Assembly (NCBI GenBank): GCA_947378695.1
Contig: CANCKZ010000018.1
Location: forward strand, 1-9,792
Reading direction: 5' to 3'
DNA length: 9,792 bases
Source of the DNA: Rickettsiales bacterium
GTDB taxonomy: Bacteria > Pseudomonadota > Alphaproteobacteria > Rickettsiales > Deianiraeaceae
Shown in pieces: positions 1-5,794 of this stretch (position 1 is its first letter; every line of letters starts with the position of its first letter). The notes under the pieces are model-generated. The model made no database searches and had not been told where the DNA came from. It worked only from the letters and a program-made list of their open reading frames with translations. Position numbers and translations under genes: made by a program.

Positions 1-1
1 G

Positions 2-442
2 AAAGAGGTTAAAAAGCAAGTGGAGCCTGCAAAAACGCAGGTTTTGCCAGCGGGGAAATCGTGCGAATTAGAGCTTGCGTGGCCAACTCTTTCAAAAAAA
101 GTGCTGAAATCTTACGGCGATACTCTTAAAAGTGGGGCGAAAAATGACGGCGTAATAATTGAAAGTTCAATGGGCAGGGCGGTTACATCGGCATATTCTG
201 GCGAGGTTGTCTACGCTGGAAATGACATTGCGGAATATGGAAATTTAATGATTGTGAAGCATAAGGACAACTGGATGACAATTTACGGATACATGAAATC
301 GTTTTCAAAAAAAGTCGGCGACAGGGTAATCAAAGGCGATGAAATCGGAAAAACTGGCGATACCGGTGAAGCGACAACTCCATCGCTTTATTTCAGCATT
401 CGCAAGGTAAAAACACCATACAATCCGGAGGTATGTATCTGA
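2..442 (+). CDS. LytM/M23-domain protein, degenerate (NlpD/EnvC/DipM-type), 5' end missing
   Basis: The frame is open from the window edge, so only the C-terminal 146 residues are visible; a GTG at position 20 is internal, not a start. The visible part is a LytM (peptidase M23) fold: a WP..SKKVLKSYG entry strand, the SGEVVYAGNDIAEYGNLMIV core, then KVGDRVIKGDEIGKTGDTG and SLYFSIRK. The zinc-binding positions of active M23 enzymes are replaced. The HxGxD motif reads NDGVI (visible residues 48-52), the HxH region reads YGYM (95-98), and the LHFEIR histidine is Tyr130. By family knowledge, such catalytically dead LytM domains in NlpD and EnvC activate N-acetylmuramoyl amidases at the septum. The YGY and SLYF wording resembles EnvC, while the KNDG entry resembles alphaproteobacterial DipM/NlpD-like proteins. 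It overlaps the FtsB-like gene downstream, which supports a division role. N-terminal LysM or coiled-coil parts, if any, lie outside the window. Confidence 0.8.
   Translation, partial: KEVKKQVEPAKTQVLPAGKSCELELAWPTLSKKVLKSYGDTLKSGAKNDGVIIESSMGRAVTSAYSGEVVYAGNDIAEYGNLMIVKHKDNWMTIYGYMKSFSKKVGDRVIKGDEIGKTGDTGEATTPSLYFSIRKVKTPYNPEVCI
427..431 (+). promoter_or_regulatory. Shine-Dalgarno sequence GGAGG before the FtsB-like gene
   Basis: GGAGG lies inside the end of the LytM gene. It is the clearest Shine-Dalgarno match before any start in the window. Its spacing of 1 nt to ATG 433 is too short by usual rules, while spacing to CTG 439 is 7 nt, so it bears on which start is used. Confidence 0.5.
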
Positions 443-756
443 AAAACGGCGTAATTATTGCATATATTGTCAATTTTTATCTCTTTATAATAATCCTTTT
501 TGGTCAGCATGGTGTTGTTGATATTTTTCAAGAACGCAGTGCTATCAAGGAAAACGAAGTGAAATATGCACAAATGCTTGAAGCAAACAGGATTGGAACT
601 TTGAAAGCTGGCTTAATTAACGCAGACATCGTTGATTTGCGTTATTTAGACGAACTTCTGCGTATTCAATACAGCACAATCAAAAGCGATGAAAAAGTGA
701 TAATCTTGAAGCCAAATATTGGGAAATCACCATCCACGGATAAACCCATAGCCTGA
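433..756 (+). CDS. FtsB/DivIC-like septum formation initiator protein
   Basis: A 107-residue bitopic membrane protein. One hydrophobic helix covers about residues 7-24, followed by GQHGVVDIF, which resembles the conserved Gly-x-x-Gly turn after the FtsB/DivIC membrane span. A polar, probably coiled-coil stretch follows (about 31-60), then LRYLDELLRIQY and SDEKVIILKP, matching the family's C-terminal pattern of an acidic/arginine helix followed by a P/D-G/E-E strand. Members link FtsL and FtsQ in the divisome. It overlaps the LytM gene by 10 nt, so the two are probably co-transcribed. The start is uncertain: GGAGG (427-431) is only 1 nt from ATG 433, but 7 nt from a CTG at 439 that would give a 4-nt CTGA overlap with the upstream stop. 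The 3' end overlaps a convergent gene by 30 nt. Family assignment rests on size, topology and motif pattern, as sequence conservation in this family is low. Confidence 0.68.
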   Translation: MYLKNGVIIAYIVNFYLFIIILFGQHGVVDIFQERSAIKENEVKYAQMLEANRIGTLKAGLINADIVDLRYLDELLRIQYSTIKSDEKVIILKPNIGKSPSTDKPIA

Positions 757-1284
757 AATAATGTTGCAAAAATCAAGCTTTTTCACTTGCGAAAACCTTG
801 ATTCATTCACCCCGCCAAGCAGGTAAATTTCGCATTTTGGAAATTGTTTTTTAATTTCAAACGCAAGCTTGAATGCTCCAATTTTACCGTGCGGCTTTGC
901 ATCTGGGTGAGTTTTCGTTTCAAAAACGGGCGAAAGAAATACAATTTTCGGGCGAAGTTTTTGCATGCGGGAAATGTCGTGAATGTGGTGGAACGAAATT
1001 GAACTTTCCCCGGAAATACGCTTATTTTTCGCAGAAGCAAGGTGGGTTATGTTGCGTTGTGTTGCGTTCAATTTTATGCGATTTTTGAAGTGCGAAATTG
1101 TGCAAAACGATTTATTTTTCCGCAGAATTTGCCTTGCAATTACAAGGTTTTCAGCATTTGTGTGGCGAAGGAGGAGGGCATCGTGATTTTTATTCAATTT
1201 TGCAATGTTTGAGCAGATTGCATCGATGGTTTGCGTGTTGAAATCGATAAAATAAACTTTTTTATGGGGCTGTTTATATGGCAT
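727..1284 (-). CDS. Thiamine phosphate synthase/TenI-like protein
   Basis: A 185-residue protein whose C-terminal half matches the ThiE/TenI TIM-barrel family. Visible are ISFHHIHDI (about 96-104, the 'vSaH' strand), IVFLSPVFETKTHP (114-127, the phosphate-binding 'SPvf.T.sHp' loop) and IYLLGGVN (153-160). The N-terminal half has ALLLRH (36-41) where ThiE has its QlR.K substrate motif, and the aspartates of the 'vNDr.d.A' segment are not obvious. ThiE joins HMP-PP and HET-P to thiamine phosphate; TenI-type relatives lack that activity and one is an aromatizing isomerase. The SPVFETKTHP loop is nearer TenI or alphaproteobacterial ThiE-like proteins, so the exact reaction is open. At 185 residues it is slightly shorter than typical ThiE (about 210). 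ATG 1284 was chosen over TTG 1299 because a GGA lies about 10 nt upstream. It is a single gene reading toward, and overlapping by 30 nt, the FtsB-like gene. Confidence 0.68.
   Translation of the reverse strand: MPYKQPHKKVYFIDFNTQTIDAICSNIAKLNKNHDALLLRHTNAENLVIARQILRKNKSFCTISHFKNRIKLNATQRNITHLASAKNKRISGESSISFHHIHDISRMQKLRPKIVFLSPVFETKTHPDAKPHGKIGAFKLAFEIKKQFPKCEIYLLGGVNESRFSQVKKLDFCNIISGYGFIRGW
771..803. repeat. Imperfect hairpin in the 3' part of the ThiE-like gene
   Basis: AATCAAG (771-777) pairs with CTTGATT (797-803), and inside it TTTTC (780-784-side) pairs with GAAAA (791-795) around a six-base loop, with a small internal bulge. It begins 15 nt after the FtsB-like stop codon. On the minus strand the stem is followed by a short T run (ATTTTTG), on the plus strand it is not. 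It could end plus-strand transcription from the division genes, or simply be a coding coincidence. Confidence 0.35.
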
Positions 1285-1353
1285 CAATATGTTTTCCAAG
1301 CTTGAAAAATGTTAATTACATCAGTTTGAAATATCAACCATTTTATAAACCAT

Positions 1354-1381
1354 TTGACATTATAATTTTATCATTTATATT
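1354..1381 (+). promoter_or_regulatory. Sigma70-type promoter for uvrA
   Basis: A perfect TTGACA (1354-1359) is followed after 16 nt by TATATT (1376-1381). The expected start point is about 20 nt before ATG 1410. No alphaproteobacterial SOS box (GTTC-N7-GTTC) was seen around it, so SOS control of uvrA is not supported by the sequence. Confidence 0.65.
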
Positions 1382-1386
1382 GCCAA
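1359..1386 (-). promoter_or_regulatory. Sigma70-type promoter for the ThiE-like gene
   Basis: On the minus strand, TTGGCA (1386-1381) is followed after 16 nt by a perfect TATAAT (1364-1359). The predicted transcript start near 1352 leaves a leader of about 65-70 nt before ATG 1284. Its boxes interleave with the oppositely directed uvrA promoter. Confidence 0.6.
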
Positions 1387-1409
1387 TAAATAAACAATTG
1401 GGTTCAAAA

Positions 1410-4301
1410 ATGAGTACTGAAGAAAAAATCATAATTCACGGAGCAAGGCAAAATAACCTCAAAAATATCAGCATTGATATCCCAAAAAACAAGCTTATTG
1501 TTATAACAGGACCCAGTGGAAGCGGGAAATCATCGCTTGCGTTTGACACCCTCTACACCGAAGGGCAAAGGCGTTATGTTGAATCGCTTTCGGCTTATGC
1601 TCGCCAGTTTTTGAACATTCAAAACAAGCCAGATGTTGACTACATTGGAAATCTTTCGCCGGCAATTGCTATTGACCAAAAAACTTCGTCGAAAAATCCT
1701 CGCTCAACCGTTGCAACTGTTACTGAAATTTACGATTACCTTCGTGTGCTTTTTGCCCGCATCGGAATTCCATATTCACCCGCAACAGGCAAGCCAATTA
1801 TAAGCCAGACATCTTCGCAAATGATTGCCGAAATTATGGAATTACCAATTGGTACCAAGCTTAATATACTTTCGCCTATCATTCGTGGGCAGAAAGGCGA
1901 ACACAAAAAACTCCTAATTTCCCTTCGCAAACAGGGCTACCAAAGAGTCCGCCTCAACGGTGATTACATGAACATTGACGATGCCGAAATTGAAGACAAA
2001 AACCGCAAAAATTCCGTTGAAATTGTTATCGACAGAATTGAAATGGACGCAGATGTCAAGGAACGCCTTGCTTCTTCCGTTGAAAACGCACTATTACTTT
2101 CTGGCGGTTTGGTTTATGTTGATATCCAATTTTTGCCAAACGAAGCAACATCGTTTCACTTCAAAAATGGGAAATCTGCTGATATTGAAAGCCATTTGGT
2201 TTATTCGGAGAAATTCTCCTGCCCAATTTCCGGCTTTGTTATTGAAGATTTGGAGCCTCGCATTTTCTCGTTCAACAGTCCTTATGGTGCTTGTCCTGCG
2301 TGTAATGGTCTTGGAAAAGAACACTATTTTGTGAAGGAATTGATTGTTCCGGACGACACAAAAACCATCAACGATGGAGCAATTGCCCCATGGGAAAACA
2401 TAACTAGCAACAAGCTTTACTACCAAATTATCGCTGGATTTGCCAAGCATTACAAATTCTCAACAGCCGTTCCATTCAAAGAACTTCCAGACGACATAAA
2501 GAAAATTATTTTCTATGGAAACGATGGCGTTGAAATTGATATTGAATATACTGACGGTTTGCGTAAATCTCGCATGAAGCGTGCATTTGAGGGGATTATC
2601 CCAATTTTGGAAGCCCGCCTGCGTGAAACCGAAAGCGATGGCATTCGTGAGGAAATCGCCAAATTTCAAGACGAAACCCACTGTCACGCCTGCTTTGGTC
2701 ACCGTTTGAAGGAGCAATCCCTTGCAGTGAAAATTGTTGGAAAACACATTGGCGAAGTTTGCTCGCTTACAATCACAGAATCAATTGCGTGGTTTGAAAG
2801 CCTTGTTTCGCAACTTTCGGATCAACACCGTGAAATTGCCGAACGCTCTGTTAAGGAGATCATCAAACGCTTATATTTCCTTGAAAATGTAGGGCTTGAT
2901 TACTTAACCCTTGCCCGTGAAGCAAAAACGCTTTCTGGTGGTGAAAGCCAAAGAATTCGCCTTGCAAGCCAAATTGGCTCTGAATTAACGGGAATTATGT
3001 ATGTCTTAGACGAACCATCAATTGGGCTTCACCAATCAGATAACGCAAAATTGATTCAAACACTCAAACACTTGCGAGACATCGGCAACACGGTTATTGT
3101 TGTTGAACACGATGAAGAAACCATGCTGGAAGCTGATATGTTGATTGATATTGGTCCTGTTGCTGGGGAAAAAGGTGGGTATATTGTTGCGTCTGGAACT
3201 CCGCAAGAAGTTATGGATAACCCTGATAGCATAACGGGTCAATACCTTTCCGGTAAGCTAAAAATTGAAGGACTTCACGCCCGCCGAAGAATTAAGCAGG
3301 ATATGGTTATAAAAATTAAGGGGGCAAGGTCAAACAACTTGAAAAACATCGATGTTGAATTCCCACTTGGAATGATGGTTTGCGTTACGGGTGTGAGTGG
3401 TTGCGGAAAATCATCGCTTGTAATGGAAACGCTATATCGTGCCGTTGCAAAACGCCTTCATTCAAGTGCCGTTAAACCGGGGTTGCATAGCGAAATTACC
3501 GGTCTTGAACATATCGATAAAATCATCGAAATTGACCAATCGCCAATTGGAAGAACGCCTCGCTCGAATCCTGCAACATACACAGCCTGCTTCACGCATA
3601 TTCGTGACTGGTTCGCAAACCTTCCGGAAGCAAAACGCAAAGGGTATAAATCGTCACGGTTTTCGTTTAATGTTAAGGGCGGAAGATGTGAGGCTTGTCA
3701 GGGAGATGGGATTATCAAAGTGGAAATGCACTTTCTGCCTGATGTCTATGTTGAATGTGAAGTTTGCAAAGGCAAGCGTTACAACAAGGAAACTTTGGAG
3801 GTTAAGTATAAGAATAAATCCATTTGTGATGTTTTGGAAATGTCAATTGGGGAGGCTTACGAGTTCTTCAAACCTATCGATTTAATCGCCAATAAGTTGA
3901 AATATCTGATGATGGTTGGTCTTGATTACATGAAGCTTGGTCAACCTGCAACAACGCTTTCGGGTGGGGAAAGTCAGCGGATTAAACTTGCTCGTGAGCT
4001 TTCAAAAAAAGACACTGGAAGCACGCTTTATATCTTAGACGAACCAACGACCGGTCTGCATTCAAGTGATATCAAGAAACTTTTGGAGGTTATTCAACAA
4101 CTAATTGACAACGGAAATTCAATGGTTATTATTGAACACAACATGGATGTTATTAAAACTGCGGATTACATTATTGATATTGGTCCAAAAGGTGGTGTTA
4201 ATGGCGGACAGTTAGTCGCATTTGGAACGCCCGAACATGTGGCAACGGTGCCAGCAAGCATCACGGGGCAGTATTTAGGAAAAATGCTTAAAAAGTTATG
4301 A
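1410..4301 (+). CDS. uvrA: Excinuclease ABC subunit A (UvrA)
   Basis: A complete 963-residue UvrA, the DNA-damage-sensing ATPase that loads UvrB in nucleotide excision repair in the cytoplasm. The first ABC module starts with a Walker A GPSGSGKSS at about residues 34-42 and closes with LSGGESQRIRLA (about 508) and the Walker B segment YVLDEPSIGLH. The second has GVSGCGKSS (about 660), LSGGESQRIKLA (about 850) and YILDEPTTGLH. Zinc-binding cysteine pairs are present: CPAC (about 293) with CHAC (about 424) in the first module, and CEAC (about 757) with CEVC (about 782) in the second. Length and domain order are normal. ATG 1410 is chosen over an in-frame ATG at 1278 because residues from MSTEEKIIIHGARQNNLKN match the usual N-terminus and a promoter lies at 1354-1381. 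No clear Shine-Dalgarno is present. The VirB8-like gene begins 3 nt after the stop. Confidence 0.97.
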   Translation: MSTEEKIIIHGARQNNLKNISIDIPKNKLIVITGPSGSGKSSLAFDTLYTEGQRRYVESLSAYARQFLNIQNKPDVDYIGNLSPAIAIDQKTSSKNPRSTVATVTEIYDYLRVLFARIGIPYSPATGKPIISQTSSQMIAEIMELPIGTKLNILSPIIRGQKGEHKKLLISLRKQGYQRVRLNGDYMNIDDAEIEDKNRKNSVEIVIDRIEMDADVKERLASSVENALLLSGGLVYVDIQFLPNEATSFHFKNGKSADIESHLVYSEKFSCPISGFVIEDLEPRIFSFNSPYGACPACNGLGKEHYFVKELIVPDDTKTINDGAIAPWENITSNKLYYQIIAGFAKHYKFSTAVPFKELPDDIKKIIFYGNDGVEIDIEYTDGLRKSRMKRAFEGIIPILEARLRETESDGIREEIAKFQDETHCHACFGHRLKEQSLAVKIVGKHIGEVCSLTITESIAWFESLVSQLSDQHREIAERSVKEIIKRLYFLENVGLDYLTLAREAKTLSGGESQRIRLASQIGSELTGIMYVLDEPSIGLHQSDNAKLIQTLKHLRDIGNTVIVVEHDEETMLEADMLIDIGPVAGEKGGYIVASGTPQEVMDNPDSITGQYLSGKLKIEGLHARRRIKQDMVIKIKGARSNNLKNIDVEFPLGMMVCVTGVSGCGKSSLVMETLYRAVAKRLHSSAVKPGLHSEITGLEHIDKIIEIDQSPIGRTPRSNPATYTACFTHIRDWFANLPEAKRKGYKSSRFSFNVKGGRCEACQGDGIIKVEMHFLPDVYVECEVCKGKRYNKETLEVKYKNKSICDVLEMSIGEAYEFFKPIDLIANKLKYLMMVGLDYMKLGQPATTLSGGESQRIKLARELSKKDTGSTLYILDEPTTGLHSSDIKKLLEVIQQLIDNGNSMVIIEHNMDVIKTADYIIDIGPKGGVNGGQLVAFGTPEHVATVPASITGQYLGKMLKKL

Positions 4302-4304
4302 TAA

Positions 4305-4997
4305 ATGAAGGAATACTTTGATAACGCAAAGCGATGGTATTATTTTAAATATGTCTATCACATAAAGTTTTTGCTGTTTATTGCATCAATAACGCTATCA
4401 ATGATATTCCTTGTTGGCTTCGTGTTTTATGTCGTTCAAGGTGCAATTACAAAGCAAGAAAGAATTGTGAAAGTTGTACCAATTCAATACGATTTTGAAT
4501 CAAAACCATTCATTACCAAAGTTGAAAAGCACTATCACAGCAACGATATCAACATTTTGCAGTATGCGATTGAATCGTATTTGAACAATTTTGAGGTTTA
4601 TGAAAAAACCGATAATTTTTACATATCCTTCATCGAAAAAATGAAGCACTTGCAGAAATATTCATCTCGTGAAGTTCTTAACACATTTCAAAACCGTTTT
4701 ACGAACGATTACTCGAAAAAATTAAACGGCAAGGCATTTGTGAAAATGCAAATTAAGAATATCCACCTTAACATTAGCGAGGAATCCCTGATTGACAAAT
4801 TCCACAACCTGCTTATGGCACAGGATATCCCCGACCATGCCACGATTGATGTTATTATTTATGTTTTTGACGGCAAAAGACTCAAAAAAATTCCAACCAC
4901 AATTGAAATGGAATTTGTGTTTAAGAAAATACAAAAGCAGAGCAACGGCAAATTTAGCAATGTGAAATTCTTCGTCACGGGGTATTCCTACGCCTGA
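4305..4997 (+). CDS. VirB8-like type IV secretion inner-membrane protein
   Basis: A 230-residue bitopic protein: a short cytoplasmic N-terminus with the aromatic stretch KRWYYFKYVY, one membrane helix (about 20-44), then a soluble domain of about 185 residues. In the soluble part, the helix AIESYLNNFEVYEK (about 89-102), the KYSSREVLNTF segment, the FTNDYSKKLNG turn and the VKMQIKNIHLNI strand follow the layout of VirB8/TrbF NTF2-like periplasmic domains. VirB8 forms part of the inner-membrane platform of type IV secretion systems. The gene sits 3 nt after uvrA and is therefore probably co-transcribed with it, with no other vir gene in the window. Some Rickettsiales carry extra VirB8 copies outside the main virB cluster, which would fit. 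The call is from topology and pattern only; a lineage-specific membrane protein with a similar fold is the alternative. There is no recognisable ribosome binding site. Confidence 0.55.
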   Translation: MKEYFDNAKRWYYFKYVYHIKFLLFIASITLSMIFLVGFVFYVVQGAITKQERIVKVVPIQYDFESKPFITKVEKHYHSNDINILQYAIESYLNNFEVYEKTDNFYISFIEKMKHLQKYSSREVLNTFQNRFTNDYSKKLNGKAFVKMQIKNIHLNISEESLIDKFHNLLMAQDIPDHATIDVIIYVFDGKRLKKIPTTIEMEFVFKKIQKQSNGKFSNVKFFVTGYSYA

Positions 4998-5020
4998 AAA
5001 ATTAACCAGAAAATTAATAT

Positions 5021-5048
5021 TTGACATTTCAATTTTTACCAATATTTC
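5021..5048 (+). promoter_or_regulatory. Candidate promoter for the dapB-glycosyltransferase operon
   Basis: A perfect TTGACA (5021-5026) is followed after 16 nt by the weak -10 TATTTC (5043-5048), in the 71-nt gap between the VirB8-like gene and dapB. The leader to ATG 5069 would be about 14 nt. The same TTGACATTTC-N8-CCAATA arrangement precedes pdhB, which raises confidence that it is functional. Confidence 0.45.
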
Positions 5049-5068
5049 CTTTGAAATATTTCAATTAT

Positions 5069-5794
5069 ATGGCAATCAAAATTGCAATCAACGGTGCAAA
5101 CGGCAGAATGGGGCAGGAAATTGCCAAAATTGTTGAAGCGGACGCTTCGCTCAGCCTTGTTGCGAAATTTACCTCGGCAAATCCAATTAATGCCTCAAAT
5201 GTTGCTGGGGTTGATGTTATTATCGATTTTTCCTCCGAAAATGGCTTGCTTGAAGTTTTACAACACGCAAATTGCAAAATTGTTAGCGGAGCAACGGGAA
5301 TTTCGCCCGAAACTTTTACGGCGATGAGGGAATATGGCGAAAAAAATGGGATAATCTGGGGCAGTAACACTTCTTTTGGCGTGAATTTGCTGTTTGCAAT
5401 GGTGAAAAAGCTTGGTTCCCTTCTTGGTGATGAATACGATGCGGAGGTTTTTGAGCGTCATCACAGACTCAAAAAAGACGCACCATCTGGCACTGCTATC
5501 ACAATTGGAAAAAAAATTTCGGAGGGCAGATCCACGCAATATATCCAGCGAGACTACTCAATTCAAGGGCAAAGAAGGCAGGGCGAAATTGGCTTTGGCA
5601 TTGAAAGAGGCGGAAAAACGGTGGGCTATCACGAGGCTTCGTTTATTTCCGACGATGAGCGAATTTGGATTGGTCACGAGGCGTTTGATCGCTCCATTTT
5701 TGCAAAAGGTGCGGTGAAATTGGCAAAAATTGCATTCACGCAAAATGTGAATGGTTACAACGAAGCGTGCGATGTTCTTTCTGATATTTTATGA
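5069..5794 (+). CDS. dapB: 4-hydroxy-tetrahydrodipicolinate reductase (DapB)
   Basis: A complete 241-residue DapB, the NAD(P)H-dependent reductase that makes tetrahydrodipicolinate in the diaminopimelate/lysine pathway, supplying peptidoglycan. The N-terminal Rossmann fold has GANGRMG at 9-15 and VIIDFSS (50-56). GATGIS (74-79) and NTSFGVNL (100-107) follow. The catalytic signature ERHHRLKKDAPSGTA spans 129-143, with His131/His132 and Lys135 in the expected places. The C-terminal RQGEIGFG and GYHEASFISDDERIWIGHEA complete the fold. ATG 5069 is chosen because an upstream TTG at 5021 is the -35 box of a candidate promoter and would add 16 residues before the conserved start. The stop overlaps the next start as ATGA, indicating translational coupling with the glycosyltransferase gene. 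Retaining dapB implies DAP-containing peptidoglycan or lysine synthesis, consistent with the division genes at the window start. Confidence 0.96.
   Translation: MAIKIAINGANGRMGQEIAKIVEADASLSLVAKFTSANPINASNVAGVDVIIDFSSENGLLEVLQHANCKIVSGATGISPETFTAMREYGEKNGIIWGSNTSFGVNLLFAMVKKLGSLLGDEYDAEVFERHHRLKKDAPSGTAITIGKKISEGRSTQYIQRDYSIQGQRRQGEIGFGIERGGKTVGYHEASFISDDERIWIGHEAFDRSIFAKGAVKLAKIAFTQNVNGYNEACDVLSDIL

Noticed and set aside
1285..1299. TTG 1299 as the start of the ThiE-like gene.
   Set aside because: ATG 1284 is in frame with a better-placed GGA upstream; the five extra residues carry no family feature.
1278..1409. A 44-residue N-terminal extension of UvrA from an upstream ATG at 1278.
   Set aside because: It covers the divergent promoters and the start of the opposite gene, has no UvrA-like sequence, and ATG 1410 gives the normal N-terminus.
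2094..2450. A 118-codon minus-strand frame inside uvrA, and similar antisense frames at 1736-1930, 2460-2747 and 3036-3242.
   Set aside because: They oppose well-conserved UvrA coding sequence and have no recognisable domain.
5021..5068. A longer DapB starting at TTG 5021.
   Set aside because: The TTG is part of a TTGACA box and the added 16 residues precede the usual DapB start.
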